Positions 53,560 to 62,404 of a stretch of 64,000 nucleotides of DNA are shown here, one piece after another. Source of the stretch: Roseovarius sp. THAF27 (GTDB lineage Bacteria > Pseudomonadota > Alphaproteobacteria > Rhodobacterales > Rhodobacteraceae). The stretch spans positions 868,001-932,000 of the forward strand of contig NZ_CP045393.1 of the NCBI RefSeq assembly GCF_009363655.1, read 5' to 3'. A program made the translations under genes and the position numbers. The stretch's first letter is position 1; each line of letters begins with the position of its first letter. The notes below the pieces were generated by a model that saw nothing but the letters and a program-made list of their open reading frames with translations, was not told the origin of the DNA and did no database searches.

Positions 53560-54663
53560 TCAATCCAGTATCAGGTCAGGCGTGCACAGAAGATCGCGAT
53601 CTGGCGTGACGCCAAGGCCCGGGCCTTCGGGCGGGGTGATGCGCCCATTGGCCCGGACGGGGCCGTCGGGTGCAATGCGCGGACTGACATAGCCCGAGAG
53701 ATCGCACACATTGAGCACCCGGGCGGGATTTGTGGCTGCAGCAAGGTGAAGTGCGGCGGCTGTGGCGATATCCGAGCCCCAAGTGCATTCGATGCACATC
53801 TTGGCGCCGAGATGCAGGCAGAGGTCGCGCGCCCTTCTCAGGGCCGAAAGCCCGCCAAATTTCGACAGCTTCAGCGCCACCGCATCCATGATGCCAAGGC
53901 TATGCGCCTGCAAAAGCGTGGCCGTATCATACGACAATTCATCCATTTTCATGGGTAGGCCCGTGGCGGCGCGCACCTGGGCGCATTCGGCGAACGTGGC
54001 GCAGGGCTGCTCCAGCATGACGTCAAGGTCGGCCACGGCCCGGCCGACTCGCGTGGCCCAGAGTGTCGTCGCGCCGCAGTTCCAGTCTCCATAGACCAGC
54101 GGGCCGGGGCCTACGGCCTCGCGGACCTTGGTCAAGCGTTCAACATCCGTTTGCCAATCGCCCGAGGCGCCCAGCTTGGCCTGAAACTGCGTGATGCCGC
54201 CGGTCTGCGCGTCGCGGGCGATACGCGCCATTTCATCAGGCGCGACGCAGGTGATCGAATGATAAAGCGGCAGGTCGGCCACTTGCCTGCCACCCAGAAG
54301 CGCATAAAGTGGCAACCCTGCGGCTTTACCGGTGATATCCCAAAGCGCGATATCCAGCGCGGACTTGGCATAGGCGTGGCCGGTGAGCCAGGTATCGGCG
54401 CGGGCCATCAGGGCCTCGGCCCCCAGAGGGTCACCGCCAAGGATGACGGGTGCCAGTTCGCTCAGGGCCGGGGCAACCCCGCGCGCATAGGCGGGCAGGT
54501 AATGGGGGATCGGGCAAACCTCGCCCCAGCCGGTCAGTCCGGTGTCAGTCTCGACCGCGATCACCACGGTTTCCACCGTGTCGCAGGTTTTGCCGTCGGC
54601 CATGTAATAGGTCGTGTGACTGGTCAGCGGCACATGCCATAGCGAGAGGCGCGCGATCTTCAT
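53560..54663 (-). CDS. Enolase-superfamily enzyme (mandelate racemase / muconate lactonising group)
   Basis: A 367-residue capping-domain plus barrel enzyme. Metal ligands are Asp193 ('YGDWN'), Glu218 ('LEQPC') and Asp241 ('MDEL'). Lys163 ('QAKLG', with Gln in place of the first Lys of KxK) and Lys265 ('LKLSKFGG') stand on strands 2 and 6 as a two-base pair able to epimerise or dehydrate. 'GWGEVCPIPHYLP', 'GHAYAKSALDIALWDITGK' and 'GPGLGVTPD' resemble the hydroxyproline-betaine 2-epimerase/hydroxyproline dehydratase branch. The Trp said to bind the quaternary ammonium in that epimerase is Cys320 here. It is coupled to the FAD oxidoreductase by an ATGA overlap. Confidence 0.85.
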   Translation of the reverse strand: MKIARLSLWHVPLTSHTTYYMADGKTCDTVETVVIAVETDTGLTGWGEVCPIPHYLPAYARGVAPALSELAPVILGGDPLGAEALMARADTWLTGHAYAKSALDIALWDITGKAAGLPLYALLGGRQVADLPLYHSITCVAPDEMARIARDAQTGGITQFQAKLGASGDWQTDVERLTKVREAVGPGPLVYGDWNCGATTLWATRVGRAVADLDVMLEQPCATFAECAQVRAATGLPMKMDELSYDTATLLQAHSLGIMDAVALKLSKFGGLSALRRARDLCLHLGAKMCIECTWGSDIATAAALHLAAATNPARVLNVCDLSGYVSPRIAPDGPVRANGRITPPEGPGLGVTPDRDLLCTPDLILD

Positions 54664-57134
54664 TCGGCGGGCTCTGCTACGGCGTCGGTGCGCGGCAGGA
54701 GGCTCTGAGGGTCATAGGCCGGTTCACCCAGAACATGGGCGGAGCGGGGCGCTCCATGGATCACCACCTGCAATTCGGTGCCGGGACTGGCGGCGCGCGG
54801 TTTGACGTATGCGAAGGCGAGGATCTTGCCGACGGTGTGGCCATAAGCCACCGAAGCGGTAGACCCGACAACTTCCCCATTCAGCAGCACGGCTTCGCCG
54901 CCATGTCCGTCAATCTCGCCATCCGGCTCGATCTCGAGGTAGGCGCAGGTCCAGGGGTGCTGCCCGGCCTCGGCCTGAGCAGCGCTTTCTCGGGTGGCCT
55001 CAACCCCCAGGTACTCTTTGTCGAGCTTTGCAAAGCGCATGACATCGGCCTCGGGCAGGGTGACTTCGTTGGTCAATTCACCCGCGCCTTTGAAGCCCTT
55101 TTCCATCCGCAGGGCGTTCATCGCAAAGCTGCCATAGTCGGCGATGCCATGCGCCTCACCCGCCGCCCAAAGCGCGTCGTAAACGGCCAGAGCATGTTCG
55201 CGGGGGATGTGGAATTCCCACCCCAACTCACCGGCGTAGGACATGCGGAAGGCCCAGACCGGCGCACCGGCCACGATGATCTGTTGTGCCGTCAGCCAGC
55301 GGAACCCGGTATTCGACAGGTCGGCATCGGTGCATTGGGCCAAAACCGCACGGGAGGCCGGGCCGTTGAGAGCAAGAGCAGCCCAGTCGTTGGAGCGTAG
55401 GGTGACCCGCGAGTCTTCATCCGCGCGGTTCTGTTCGAGATGGTCCAGCAGGCGCTGCTCGAAAAACGCGGCGCAGACGAGATAGAAGCGGTCCTCGGCC
55501 AACCGGACCACCGTGGTTTCCAACTCGATCCGCCCCCGCCGGTTGAGCATGTGGGTCAACGCGATACCGCCCACCTTCTGTGGCAGGCGGTTCGCGACCA
55601 GGCGATCCAGCAGGGCTTCGGCACCCGGGCCGGTCACCTCGACCTTGGTGAAAGCGGAAATGTCCATGATGCCCACCGCCTCGCGCACGGCTTTACACTC
55701 GGCACCCACAACATCGTGTACCGCGTTGCGGCGGAAGGAGTAGTGATCTTCCTGCGCCACGCCATCGCGGGCAAACCAGCGGGGGCGTTCGTGTCCATAG
55801 ACCTCTTCAAAGACCGCGCCCTTGTCCTTGAGGCGCTCATAGAGCGGGGAGGGTTTCACCGGCCGCCCCGCCAAACGGTTGAAATGTGGAAAGGGGATTT
55901 CGTGGCGCAGGCAGTAATCTTCCTTGGCTTTGATGACTTGCCAGTCCTTGGTGGCGTAGTTGCCGAAGCGGCGCGGGTCATAGTCGCGCATCGAGATATC
56001 GGCCGCGCCATGCACCATCCAGCGGGCCAATTCGCGCGTGAGCCCGGGACCCCATCCGATGCCGATCTGCGTTCCGCAGCAGCACCAGTAGTTGCGCACG
56101 CCGGGTGCGGGGCCGATCAGCGGGTTGCCGTCGGGCGGATGGCTGATGGCGCCGTGCACATCGCGGGTGATTCCCAGTTCGGCAAATATTGGCATCCGGT
56201 CCAGCGCGTTTTCCAGCCACGGCATGACCCGGTCGTAATCGGCCTCGAACAACTCATTCTCGGCGTCCCAGGGGCAATGATCCTCCCAAACGGTATTGGG
56301 GTTCTCCTTTTCATAAATCCCGATCAGGCCTTTCTTCTGCTCCATCCGGATATAGCCGGACACCAGCTTGTCATCGCGGATCACGGGTAATTCGCGGTCC
56401 AGTTGCTCGAATTCCGGTACAGTATCGGTCACGAAATAGTGGTGGGTCATGGAGGTCATGGGCAGTTGCAGGCCCGACCATTCGCCCATCTGGCGGGCAT
56501 AGGTGCCGCCCGCGTTGACCACATGCTCGCAGCGAATCGTGCCTTTCTCGGTTTCAACCACCCAGTTGTCGCCCTGCCGGGTGATGTTGGTGGCGCGGCC
56601 GCGGCGGATGATACGCACGCCTTTCTGGCGCGCGCCGGCGGCCATGGCCATGGTCACGTTGGTCGGATCTACATGCCCGTCGTCGGGCGTGTGCAGCGCG
56701 CCAAGGACCCCATCGAGATTGTAGAACGGATGCAGTTCGGCCACGCGGTCGGGGCCGACAAGCTCGATGTTGAACCCCAGAGTGCGACCGACCGATAGGG
56801 TATGGCGCAGCCAGTCCATCTCGTCCTCGGTATAGGCCAGCCTGAAAGAGCCGCAGCCATGCCACGTGACAGGCTGCCCCGTCTCGGCCTCCAGGGCGCC
56901 GGAATAAAGGTCGATGTTGTAGTCCACGCATTTGCCGAGGCTGAAGCTCGATGTCGAATGCGTGATCTGTCCCGCCGCGTGCCATGTCGACCCGCTGGTC
57001 AGTTCCGCCTTTTCCAAAAGTACGGTGTCAGGCCCCCAGCCTTCGTGGCCCAGATGATAGGCCAGGCCAACGCCCATGACGCCACCCCCGACGATGACGA
57101 CGCGGGCCTGTGTGGGGAAGTTGGATTCGGACAT
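54660..57134 (-). CDS. GcvT-family FAD-dependent demethylase (dimethylglycine/sarcosine dehydrogenase type)
   Basis: An 824-residue two-part enzyme. The N-terminal FAD domain (about 10-370) opens with 'VVIVGGGVMGVGLAYHLG' and has 'ELTSGSTWHAAGQITHS', where the His is the usual site of covalent flavin. The C-terminal half (about 430-810) is the tetrahydrofolate-binding GcvT fold: 'AVGIMDISAFTKVEVTGPGAEALLDRLVANRLP', 'FRMSYAGELGWEFHIPREHALAVYDALW' and 'VGSTASVAYGHTVGKILAFAYV'. Such enzymes oxidise N-methyl groups and hand the C1 unit to tetrahydrofolate. AGGA precedes the ATG. It is the first gene of the leftward operon. Confidence 0.92.
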   Translation of the reverse strand: MSESNFPTQARVVIVGGGVMGVGLAYHLGHEGWGPDTVLLEKAELTSGSTWHAAGQITHSTSSFSLGKCVDYNIDLYSGALEAETGQPVTWHGCGSFRLAYTEDEMDWLRHTLSVGRTLGFNIELVGPDRVAELHPFYNLDGVLGALHTPDDGHVDPTNVTMAMAAGARQKGVRIIRRGRATNITRQGDNWVVETEKGTIRCEHVVNAGGTYARQMGEWSGLQLPMTSMTHHYFVTDTVPEFEQLDRELPVIRDDKLVSGYIRMEQKKGLIGIYEKENPNTVWEDHCPWDAENELFEADYDRVMPWLENALDRMPIFAELGITRDVHGAISHPPDGNPLIGPAPGVRNYWCCCGTQIGIGWGPGLTRELARWMVHGAADISMRDYDPRRFGNYATKDWQVIKAKEDYCLRHEIPFPHFNRLAGRPVKPSPLYERLKDKGAVFEEVYGHERPRWFARDGVAQEDHYSFRRNAVHDVVGAECKAVREAVGIMDISAFTKVEVTGPGAEALLDRLVANRLPQKVGGIALTHMLNRRGRIELETTVVRLAEDRFYLVCAAFFEQRLLDHLEQNRADEDSRVTLRSNDWAALALNGPASRAVLAQCTDADLSNTGFRWLTAQQIIVAGAPVWAFRMSYAGELGWEFHIPREHALAVYDALWAAGEAHGIADYGSFAMNALRMEKGFKGAGELTNEVTLPEADVMRFAKLDKEYLGVEATRESAAQAEAGQHPWTCAYLEIEPDGEIDGHGGEAVLLNGEVVGSTASVAYGHTVGKILAFAYVKPRAASPGTELQVVIHGAPRSAHVLGEPAYDPQSLLPRTDAVAEPAE

Positions 57135-57184
57135 GGCGGTTTTCCTGTTCGCAGAGTCGCATTTTCTGTGGACAGATTAAAAGA

Positions 57185-57226
57185 ACATTTGTACCATCGT
57201 CAATCATGAATGACACATATGTATCA
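57185..57226. promoter_or_regulatory. Two copies of a 12-bp motif in the divergent control region
   Basis: ACATTTGTACCA (57185-57196) and ACATATGTATCA (57215-57226) fit ACATWTGTAYCA and are exactly 30 bp apart, three helical turns. The second is part of the near-perfect palindrome TGACACATATGTATCA (57211-57226) that covers the first codons of the RpiR gene. They are good candidates for the RpiR operator. Confidence 0.6.
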
Positions 57227-58093
57227 AATACGATCCTTGATCGCCTTACGGCCGAATGGGACAAGCTGACTCCCGAGGCGCAGAAGGCTGCGCGCTACGT
57301 ACTGGAAAACCCTGCAGATGTAGGCGTTTCCACCGTGCGCGAGATCGCCGTTGCGGCGAATGTCAAACCCAACACCTTTGTTCGCATGGCCCGGCAGGTC
57401 GGGTTCGAAGGCTACGAGGATTTTCGCGCGCCCTTCCGCGAGGCGATCCGGCGGGGCGGCGTCAGTTTTCCTGACCGCGCCCGCTGGCTTCAGGATATTC
57501 GCAAGTCCGGTGAGATTGGCGGGCTTTATGCCGATATGATCGGTGCCGCCGTGCGCAATATAGATGAGACCTTCGCGGGGATATCCGAAGAGGCGCTCAA
57601 GGCAGCCGCCGAAGCGATCTGGGCATCGCGCCAAGTCTTCACCCTTGGCGTGGGCGTTCACAATTCGAACGCGCGCAACTTCACCTATCTGGCGTCCACC
57701 GGCATGACCCAGTTCCACGCCATACCGCGCCCCGGCTCCACCCCGGTGGACGACCTGGCCTGGGCTGATGGCCGCGATGTGTTGATCGCGATGACGATGA
57801 AACCTTACCGTACCGAAGTCATCGACGCGGTGCGCATCGCCCGCGATCAGGGCGTCACCGTCATCGCCATCTCTGACAGCCCGGCCAGCCCGATTAGCCT
57901 TGCCGCCAACCACAGCTTCACCGTGGCGGTCGACACGCCGCAGTTCTTTCCGTCATCCGTGGCAACCGTTGCCCTGCTCGAAACCCTGCTCAGCTTCGTC
58001 ATCTCCGTTGCCAGCGATGAGATCGTGGAACGGGTCGAGAAATTCCACCGTCGCCGGCACCAGCTCGGCCTCTATCAGGAGGAGCCCGAATGA
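57206..58093 (+). CDS. MurR/RpiR-family transcriptional regulator
   Basis: A 295-residue regulator. The N-terminal helix-turn-helix (about 1-78) is 'ILDRLTAEWDKLTPEAQKAARYVLENPADVGVSTVREIAVAANVKPNTFVRMARQVGFEGYEDFRAPFREAIRRG'. The C-terminal SIS domain (about 125-260) has 'VFTLGVGVHNSNARNFTYL', 'RDVLIAMTMKPYRTEVIDAVRIARDQGVTVIAISDSPASPISL' and normally senses a phosphosugar or other small ligand. The ATG at 57206 begins the conserved part. It lies between two divergent operons and overlaps the Rieske gene by ATGA, so it probably controls both. Confidence 0.92.
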   Translation: MNDTYVSNTILDRLTAEWDKLTPEAQKAARYVLENPADVGVSTVREIAVAANVKPNTFVRMARQVGFEGYEDFRAPFREAIRRGGVSFPDRARWLQDIRKSGEIGGLYADMIGAAVRNIDETFAGISEEALKAAAEAIWASRQVFTLGVGVHNSNARNFTYLASTGMTQFHAIPRPGSTPVDDLAWADGRDVLIAMTMKPYRTEVIDAVRIARDQGVTVIAISDSPASPISLAANHSFTVAVDTPQFFPSSVATVALLETLLSFVISVASDEIVERVEKFHRRRHQLGLYQEEPE

Positions 58094-59172
58094 ACGCACC
58101 GCTCACACATTCGCTTGATGCGCGTTACTACACCGATCCAGCCATCTTCGAGGCGGAACGAAAGGGTGTTTTGGCCCGGACATGGCAGTTCGCCGGCCAC
58201 GGCAGCCAACTGGAGCACCCCGGCGATTACTTCGCTTTCGAAATGGCGGGCGAAAGCCTGTTCTGTATCAAGGGACGCGACGGCGAGATCCGCACGTTCT
58301 ACAATGTCTGTCAGCACCGGGCGCATCAGCTTGTCAATGGCGAAGGCTCCACCCGCGTCGTGGTCTGCCCCTACCACGCCTGGACTTACGAGCTGACCGG
58401 AGAACTGCGCGCGGCGCCGAACACCAAGTCCGTTCCAGGCTTCGACAAGTCCGCTGTCTGCCTGACCGAGGTGCGCACCGAACTTTTCCTGGGCTTCATC
58501 TTCGTCAATCTCGATCCTGACGCGGCCCCGATGGACGCGTGGTTCCCGGGGGTGCGCGAAGAGTTGATTCAATGGCTGCCGCACTGGGAAAGCCTGAAAC
58601 CGCTTGAGTGGGTGGAAATCCCGGAAAACTGCAACTGGAAGGTCTCGGTCGAGAACTACTCCGAATGCTACCATTGCTCGCTCAACCATCCGACCTTCGC
58701 GACAGGGATCATCAAGCCCGAAACGTATGACATCCAGCCAGAAGGCTATTGCCTGAGACACACGACGGAATGTCAGAGCCTTGAGAACATGAGCTACGAC
58801 ATCGACCGCTCAAAGCCGCATTCCGAGGAATATTCAAGCTGGTTCCTATGGCCGATGTTCAGCTTTCAGGTTTATCCGGGCAACGTGCTGAACACCTACC
58901 ACTGGCGCGCGATCGACCCTGATCATGTGGTTGTCTGGCGCGGCTGGTATACCGAAGGCGGCTGGGACAGCGAAGTGATCCGCCGGCTGGCGGTGCAGGA
59001 CCGGGCCACAACCGTGGAAGAGGATATCCACCTCGTCGAGTCCGTGCAGCGCGGGCTTAAATCGCGTGGCTACATACCGGGTCCGCTGGTTGTCGATCCG
59101 GAATGTGGCGTGAACTCGGAGCACTCCGTGATGACGCTGCAAAAATGGATGCGCGAGGGAATCGAAAGCTAA
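58090..59172 (+). CDS. Rieske non-heme iron oxygenase (betaine N-demethylase-like)
   Basis: A 360-residue oxygenase alpha subunit. The Rieske [2Fe-2S] ligands are Cys74-x-His76 ('VCQHRAH') and Cys93-x2-His96 ('CPYHAW'). The catalytic iron site is 'ENYSECYHCSLNH' with His195 and His200, and Glu192 in the place of the bridging Asp. That Glu is seen in carnitine- and betaine-demethylating members (CntA-, GbcA-, stachydrine-type). The enzyme should hydroxylate an N-methyl group, releasing formaldehyde. No reductase partner is adjacent. Coupled to RpiR by ATGA. Confidence 0.9.
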   Translation: MNAPLTHSLDARYYTDPAIFEAERKGVLARTWQFAGHGSQLEHPGDYFAFEMAGESLFCIKGRDGEIRTFYNVCQHRAHQLVNGEGSTRVVVCPYHAWTYELTGELRAAPNTKSVPGFDKSAVCLTEVRTELFLGFIFVNLDPDAAPMDAWFPGVREELIQWLPHWESLKPLEWVEIPENCNWKVSVENYSECYHCSLNHPTFATGIIKPETYDIQPEGYCLRHTTECQSLENMSYDIDRSKPHSEEYSSWFLWPMFSFQVYPGNVLNTYHWRAIDPDHVVVWRGWYTEGGWDSEVIRRLAVQDRATTVEEDIHLVESVQRGLKSRGYIPGPLVVDPECGVNSEHSVMTLQKWMREGIES

Positions 59173-59173
59173 G

Positions 59174-60619
59174 ATGCGCGCGTATTGGAAAAACTACATC
59201 GACGGCGCGTGGTGTGATGGCGGCGCGGCGCGGATTGACGTGATCAACCCGGGCACCGGCGAGAACCTGGCGGAGCAGGCTTTGGCGGATGAGGCCGACG
59301 TGGACCGCGCCGTGCAGGCCGCCAAACGCGTGCATCAAACGGGGGTGCTGCGCGACATGCGTCCGCTTGAGCGGGGGCGCTTGGTGCAGGCCATGGGGCA
59401 GTACCTGCTGGATAACCTTGACGAGGTGGCCAATGTCCTGACCCAAGAACAAGGCAAGCCGCTGTGGGAGGCCGAGATCGAGGTACGCGGCGCGGCGCTT
59501 TACTTCGAGTATTACGGCAATCAGGCCTCAACGGTGGAAGGCAAGTCGATCCCGCTGGGCGCGGGCTATTACGATTTCACCGATTGCGAGCCTTATGGGG
59601 TATCGGCGCAGATCATCCCGTGGAACTATCCCGTCGAGATGACCGCGCGGTCGCTGTCGGCGGCTTTGGCCACGGGCAATACTTGCGTGATCAAGACCCC
59701 TGAACTGACGCCGCTGAGCAATTATATTTTCGCCCATGCGGCTGAGACGGTGGGCCTGCCCAAGGGGGCGGTGAATATCCTGTGCGGGTGGGGCCGTCAG
59801 GCGGGCGCGACCCTGTCAGGCCACCCGGATGTCAATCAGATCGTCTTCACCGGCTCGGTGCCCACGGGTGTCGCCATCGCCACGGCGGCGGCGCAGAACG
59901 TGGTGCCTTGCGTTCTGGAACTGGGCGGGAAATCGGCGGCCATCGTGCATGAGGACGCCGATCTGGAGGCGTTTGAGAATGACATCCGCTGGGGCATCTA
60001 TTTCAACGCGGGCCAAGTGTGCAGCGCGATGAGCCGGGTGATCGTGCATGAATCGCGTCACGATGAACTGGTCGAGCGGGCAGTAAAAGTGGCCAAATCC
60101 CTGTCTGTCGGGCCGGGGATGGAACGGACCGAGGCGGGGGCCAACATGGGGGCCATGGTCAGCGAAGGGCAGCGCGACCGCGCCGCCGGGATGGTCTCGG
60201 ACGCCGAAGCGCAGGGAGCCACGGTGGCCACGGGCGGGCGCAAAATGAACATTCCCGGCGCCTTCCTTGAACCCACTGTTATGGCGCATGTCACCCCCGA
60301 GATGACCATCGCGCAGGAGGAGGTCTTTGGCCCGGTCCTGTCGGTGCTCAAGTTCCGCGACGAGGCGCAGGCGATGGAGATCGCCAATGGTACTCAATAT
60401 GGCCTTGTGGGCGGCGTCTTTACCACCGATCTGGACCGCGCCACCCGCGCGGCCCGGCAGATGCGGGCAGGGCAGGTTTTCGTCAACGAATGGTTCGCGG
60501 GCGGTGTGGAAACCCCCTTTGGCGGTTTCGGCAAATCCGGCTATGGCCGGGAAAAGGGGCGCGAGGCGCTGTGGAATTATGTGCAGACCAAGAACGTTGC
60601 CATCAAGTTGAAAGGCTAA
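59174..60619 (+). CDS. NAD(P)-dependent aldehyde dehydrogenase
   Basis: A 481-residue ALDH. Active-site features are the oxyanion Asn in 'IIPWNYPVEM', cofactor-binding 'CVIKTPELTPLS', the general base Glu in 'CVLELGGKSAAIV', the nucleophile Cys in 'YFNAGQVCSAMSRVIVHES' and 'EEVFGPVLSV'. It belongs to the broad betaine-aldehyde/semialdehyde group. It follows the Rieske gene by one base, so it probably oxidises an aldehyde made downstream in the same pathway. 'ENLAEQALADEADVDRAV' at the start is normal. Confidence 0.92.
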   Translation: MRAYWKNYIDGAWCDGGAARIDVINPGTGENLAEQALADEADVDRAVQAAKRVHQTGVLRDMRPLERGRLVQAMGQYLLDNLDEVANVLTQEQGKPLWEAEIEVRGAALYFEYYGNQASTVEGKSIPLGAGYYDFTDCEPYGVSAQIIPWNYPVEMTARSLSAALATGNTCVIKTPELTPLSNYIFAHAAETVGLPKGAVNILCGWGRQAGATLSGHPDVNQIVFTGSVPTGVAIATAAAQNVVPCVLELGGKSAAIVHEDADLEAFENDIRWGIYFNAGQVCSAMSRVIVHESRHDELVERAVKVAKSLSVGPGMERTEAGANMGAMVSEGQRDRAAGMVSDAEAQGATVATGGRKMNIPGAFLEPTVMAHVTPEMTIAQEEVFGPVLSVLKFRDEAQAMEIANGTQYGLVGGVFTTDLDRATRAARQMRAGQVFVNEWFAGGVETPFGGFGKSGYGREKGREALWNYVQTKNVAIKLKG

Positions 60620-60622
60620 AAC

Positions 60623-61003
60623 ATGAGCGCATTTGGCGAAGACCTATTCCTCAAGGGGCTTGAACAGCGCAAGGCCACGCTGGGGGCGGAATACGTAGAA
60701 AAGAACCTCGCAGCCGCCGATGAGTTCACCCGCCCCTTTCAGGAGGCGATGACGGCGTGGTGCTGGGGATTCGGCTGGGGCGATGATGTGATCGACGCCA
60801 AGACACGCTCGATGATGAACCTTGCCATGATCGGCGCGCTTGGCAAGATGCACGAATGGGAGATCCACTGCCGCGGCGCGATCAACAATGGCGTTACACA
60901 AGAGGAAATCCGCGCCATCATCCATGTGATCGGCATCTATTGCGGCGTCCCGCAGGCGCTCGAGTGCTTCCGGACAGCGCGCAAGGTGCTGGACGAGACC
61001 TGA
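60623..61003 (+). CDS. Carboxymuconolactone decarboxylase-like (CMD) protein
   Basis: A 126-residue all-helical protein. 'FQEAMTAWCWGFGWGDDVIDAKTRSMMNLAMIGALGKMHEWEIHCRGAINNGVTQEEIRAIIHVIGIYCGVPQALECFRTARKVL' follows the CMD/AhpD fold, with His-Glu and Cys near 'HEWEIHCRG' and the 'YCGVPQALEC' end. True PcaC decarboxylates carboxymuconolactone. Here the other protocatechuate genes are absent, so the step is unknown and may be a lactone or keto-acid reaction within the RpiR-linked pathway. It lies three bases after the ALDH stop and is last in the rightward operon. Confidence 0.88.
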   Translation: MSAFGEDLFLKGLEQRKATLGAEYVEKNLAAADEFTRPFQEAMTAWCWGFGWGDDVIDAKTRSMMNLAMIGALGKMHEWEIHCRGAINNGVTQEEIRAIIHVIGIYCGVPQALECFRTARKVLDET

Positions 61004-61438
61004 TCGCGCGCCTTTGCTTTCGGACGCGCCTTGGCAGAAGCCATTCTCGGAACAGGAATCTTGTATCAGTGCGGAGCCAGAAACGGCCAGTTCCCAATCA
61101 TTTCATGACCGGGCTTGCTAAGCCAGACTTGGAAATAGGGGTAAAGCAGGCATTAACAATGAAAGGCGCGAATGGCGGGTTTGGGCCGTTCACAACACCC
61201 CCAAAATGGGCGGGAAGGCGACATTCGCTGCACCTGGAACTAACGTCTGCTTCCCGGCGCTGCAGATGTAGAAGGGTTTTAGGTTTCTCCGCACATGATC
61301 GCCAGCCGGATCGAAAAAGTTGGTCCGCGCAGCGACGTGCACGAACGAATGTAGACCACCGAGGGCAGCTTGCGTAGCGTGTGTTTCAGTGAAGGCCCTG
61401 AGCCCCATCTTTGAGAGGCTCTTCCTAAGGCCAAGTCA
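61004..61438. other. Gene-free stretch after the CMD gene
   Basis: 435 bp. The sequence looks less GC-rich than the operon before it. Short open frames here (for example 61190-61408 minus) have no recognisable similarity and poor start signals. It may contain decayed sequence. No clear terminator hairpin was found. Confidence 0.5.
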
Positions 61439-62335
61439 TCATGCGATTCGGAGAGCCCTCTCTCCTGCAACTTCTCGTTTGATCTCCTCGATTAGCGTAT
61501 CGATCGCCGGATTGCGTAGTTTCCGTGCACGGCGCGCGACATAAGTGACGTCAGGCGGCTCTACAAAGCAGTCCTTCAGGATTTCCATGTCCGGGGTTAC
61601 GTGCCGCTCATTCAAGATGGCAACACCAAGACCGCTCCGCACACCGGAGACGATGCCGGCGGCACTGGCGCATTCCAGTGTGGTCGCAAATACTGTCCCG
61701 TCCTCCTGAGCAACGTCCATCGCCCACCGGCGGTAGAAGCAATTCTCATCGAATGAGAGAAACGGAACGGTGGTGTCTGAGCTGAGGTCGAAATCCGGTG
61801 ACTTCACCCAGAAGAGGCGTTCCCGAAACAGTTCGATGTCATGTGCTCGGACCTCGTGCGTGAAGATCTGCATGATGGAAAAGTCGATCTCACCGGCCGC
61901 AAGAAGATCTTGTAGAACGAGGCTTTGAAGCACCCGCGTCCGCACAGAGACGCCGGGATGCAGACGCGAAAACCGGCCAAGGATGTGACTGAGGTCCGAA
62001 CAAGTAGTGTCCTCGGTGAGGCCGAGACTGATTTGTCCTCGCACCGATGTCTTCGAGAGCGAGCGCAAAGCCTCGTCATGAATGGCAAGGATGCGTCGCG
62101 CGTAGCCCAAGAGGTCGCGCCCCGTATCCGTAAAAAGGGGCGCGCCGGGGCGCCTGCTGAGAAGGTCGCAATCAAGGCTGGTCTCGAGCCTTTTGATCTT
62201 ATGGCTCACAGCTGATTGCGACAGTCCAAGGTGCGCCGCGGCGCGGGTCACCCCCCCGTGGTCCTCGATCGCGCTCAGGGCACGGAGCGCATCGATGTCC
62301 AGCCGTTGGACTAATTTGTCTGACATGAATGACAT
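61439..62335 (-). CDS. LysR-family transcriptional regulator
   Basis: A 298-residue LTTR. The N-terminal winged helix-turn-helix is 'LDIDALRALSAIEDHGGVTRAAAHLGLSQSAVSHKIKRLETSLDCDLLSRRPGAPLFTDTGRDLL' (about 12-75), and the C-terminal effector domain has 'GQISLGLTEDTTC', 'PGVSVRTRVL' and 'AAGIVSGVRSGLGVAILNERHV'. A start at 62326 (residue 4) is equally possible. It lies in the same direction as the membrane protein and hydrolase genes at 62405 and 62675, as the last gene of a possible three-gene run. Confidence 0.9.
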   Translation of the reverse strand: MSFMSDKLVQRLDIDALRALSAIEDHGGVTRAAAHLGLSQSAVSHKIKRLETSLDCDLLSRRPGAPLFTDTGRDLLGYARRILAIHDEALRSLSKTSVRGQISLGLTEDTTCSDLSHILGRFSRLHPGVSVRTRVLQSLVLQDLLAAGEIDFSIMQIFTHEVRAHDIELFRERLFWVKSPDFDLSSDTTVPFLSFDENCFYRRWAMDVAQEDGTVFATTLECASAAGIVSGVRSGLGVAILNERHVTPDMEILKDCFVEPPDVTYVARRARKLRNPAIDTLIEEIKREVAGERALRIA

Positions 62336-62404
62336 CGATGGCTACCTAACTTTCAGCGATCTGCTTCATGTTACCGTCTGGCTGTTCGGCCGGCAAGCTC
62401 GACG

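Noticed and set aside
61190..61408. 72-codon frame on the minus strand
   Set aside because: No family or start signal was found. It could be decayed sequence, which I cannot show.
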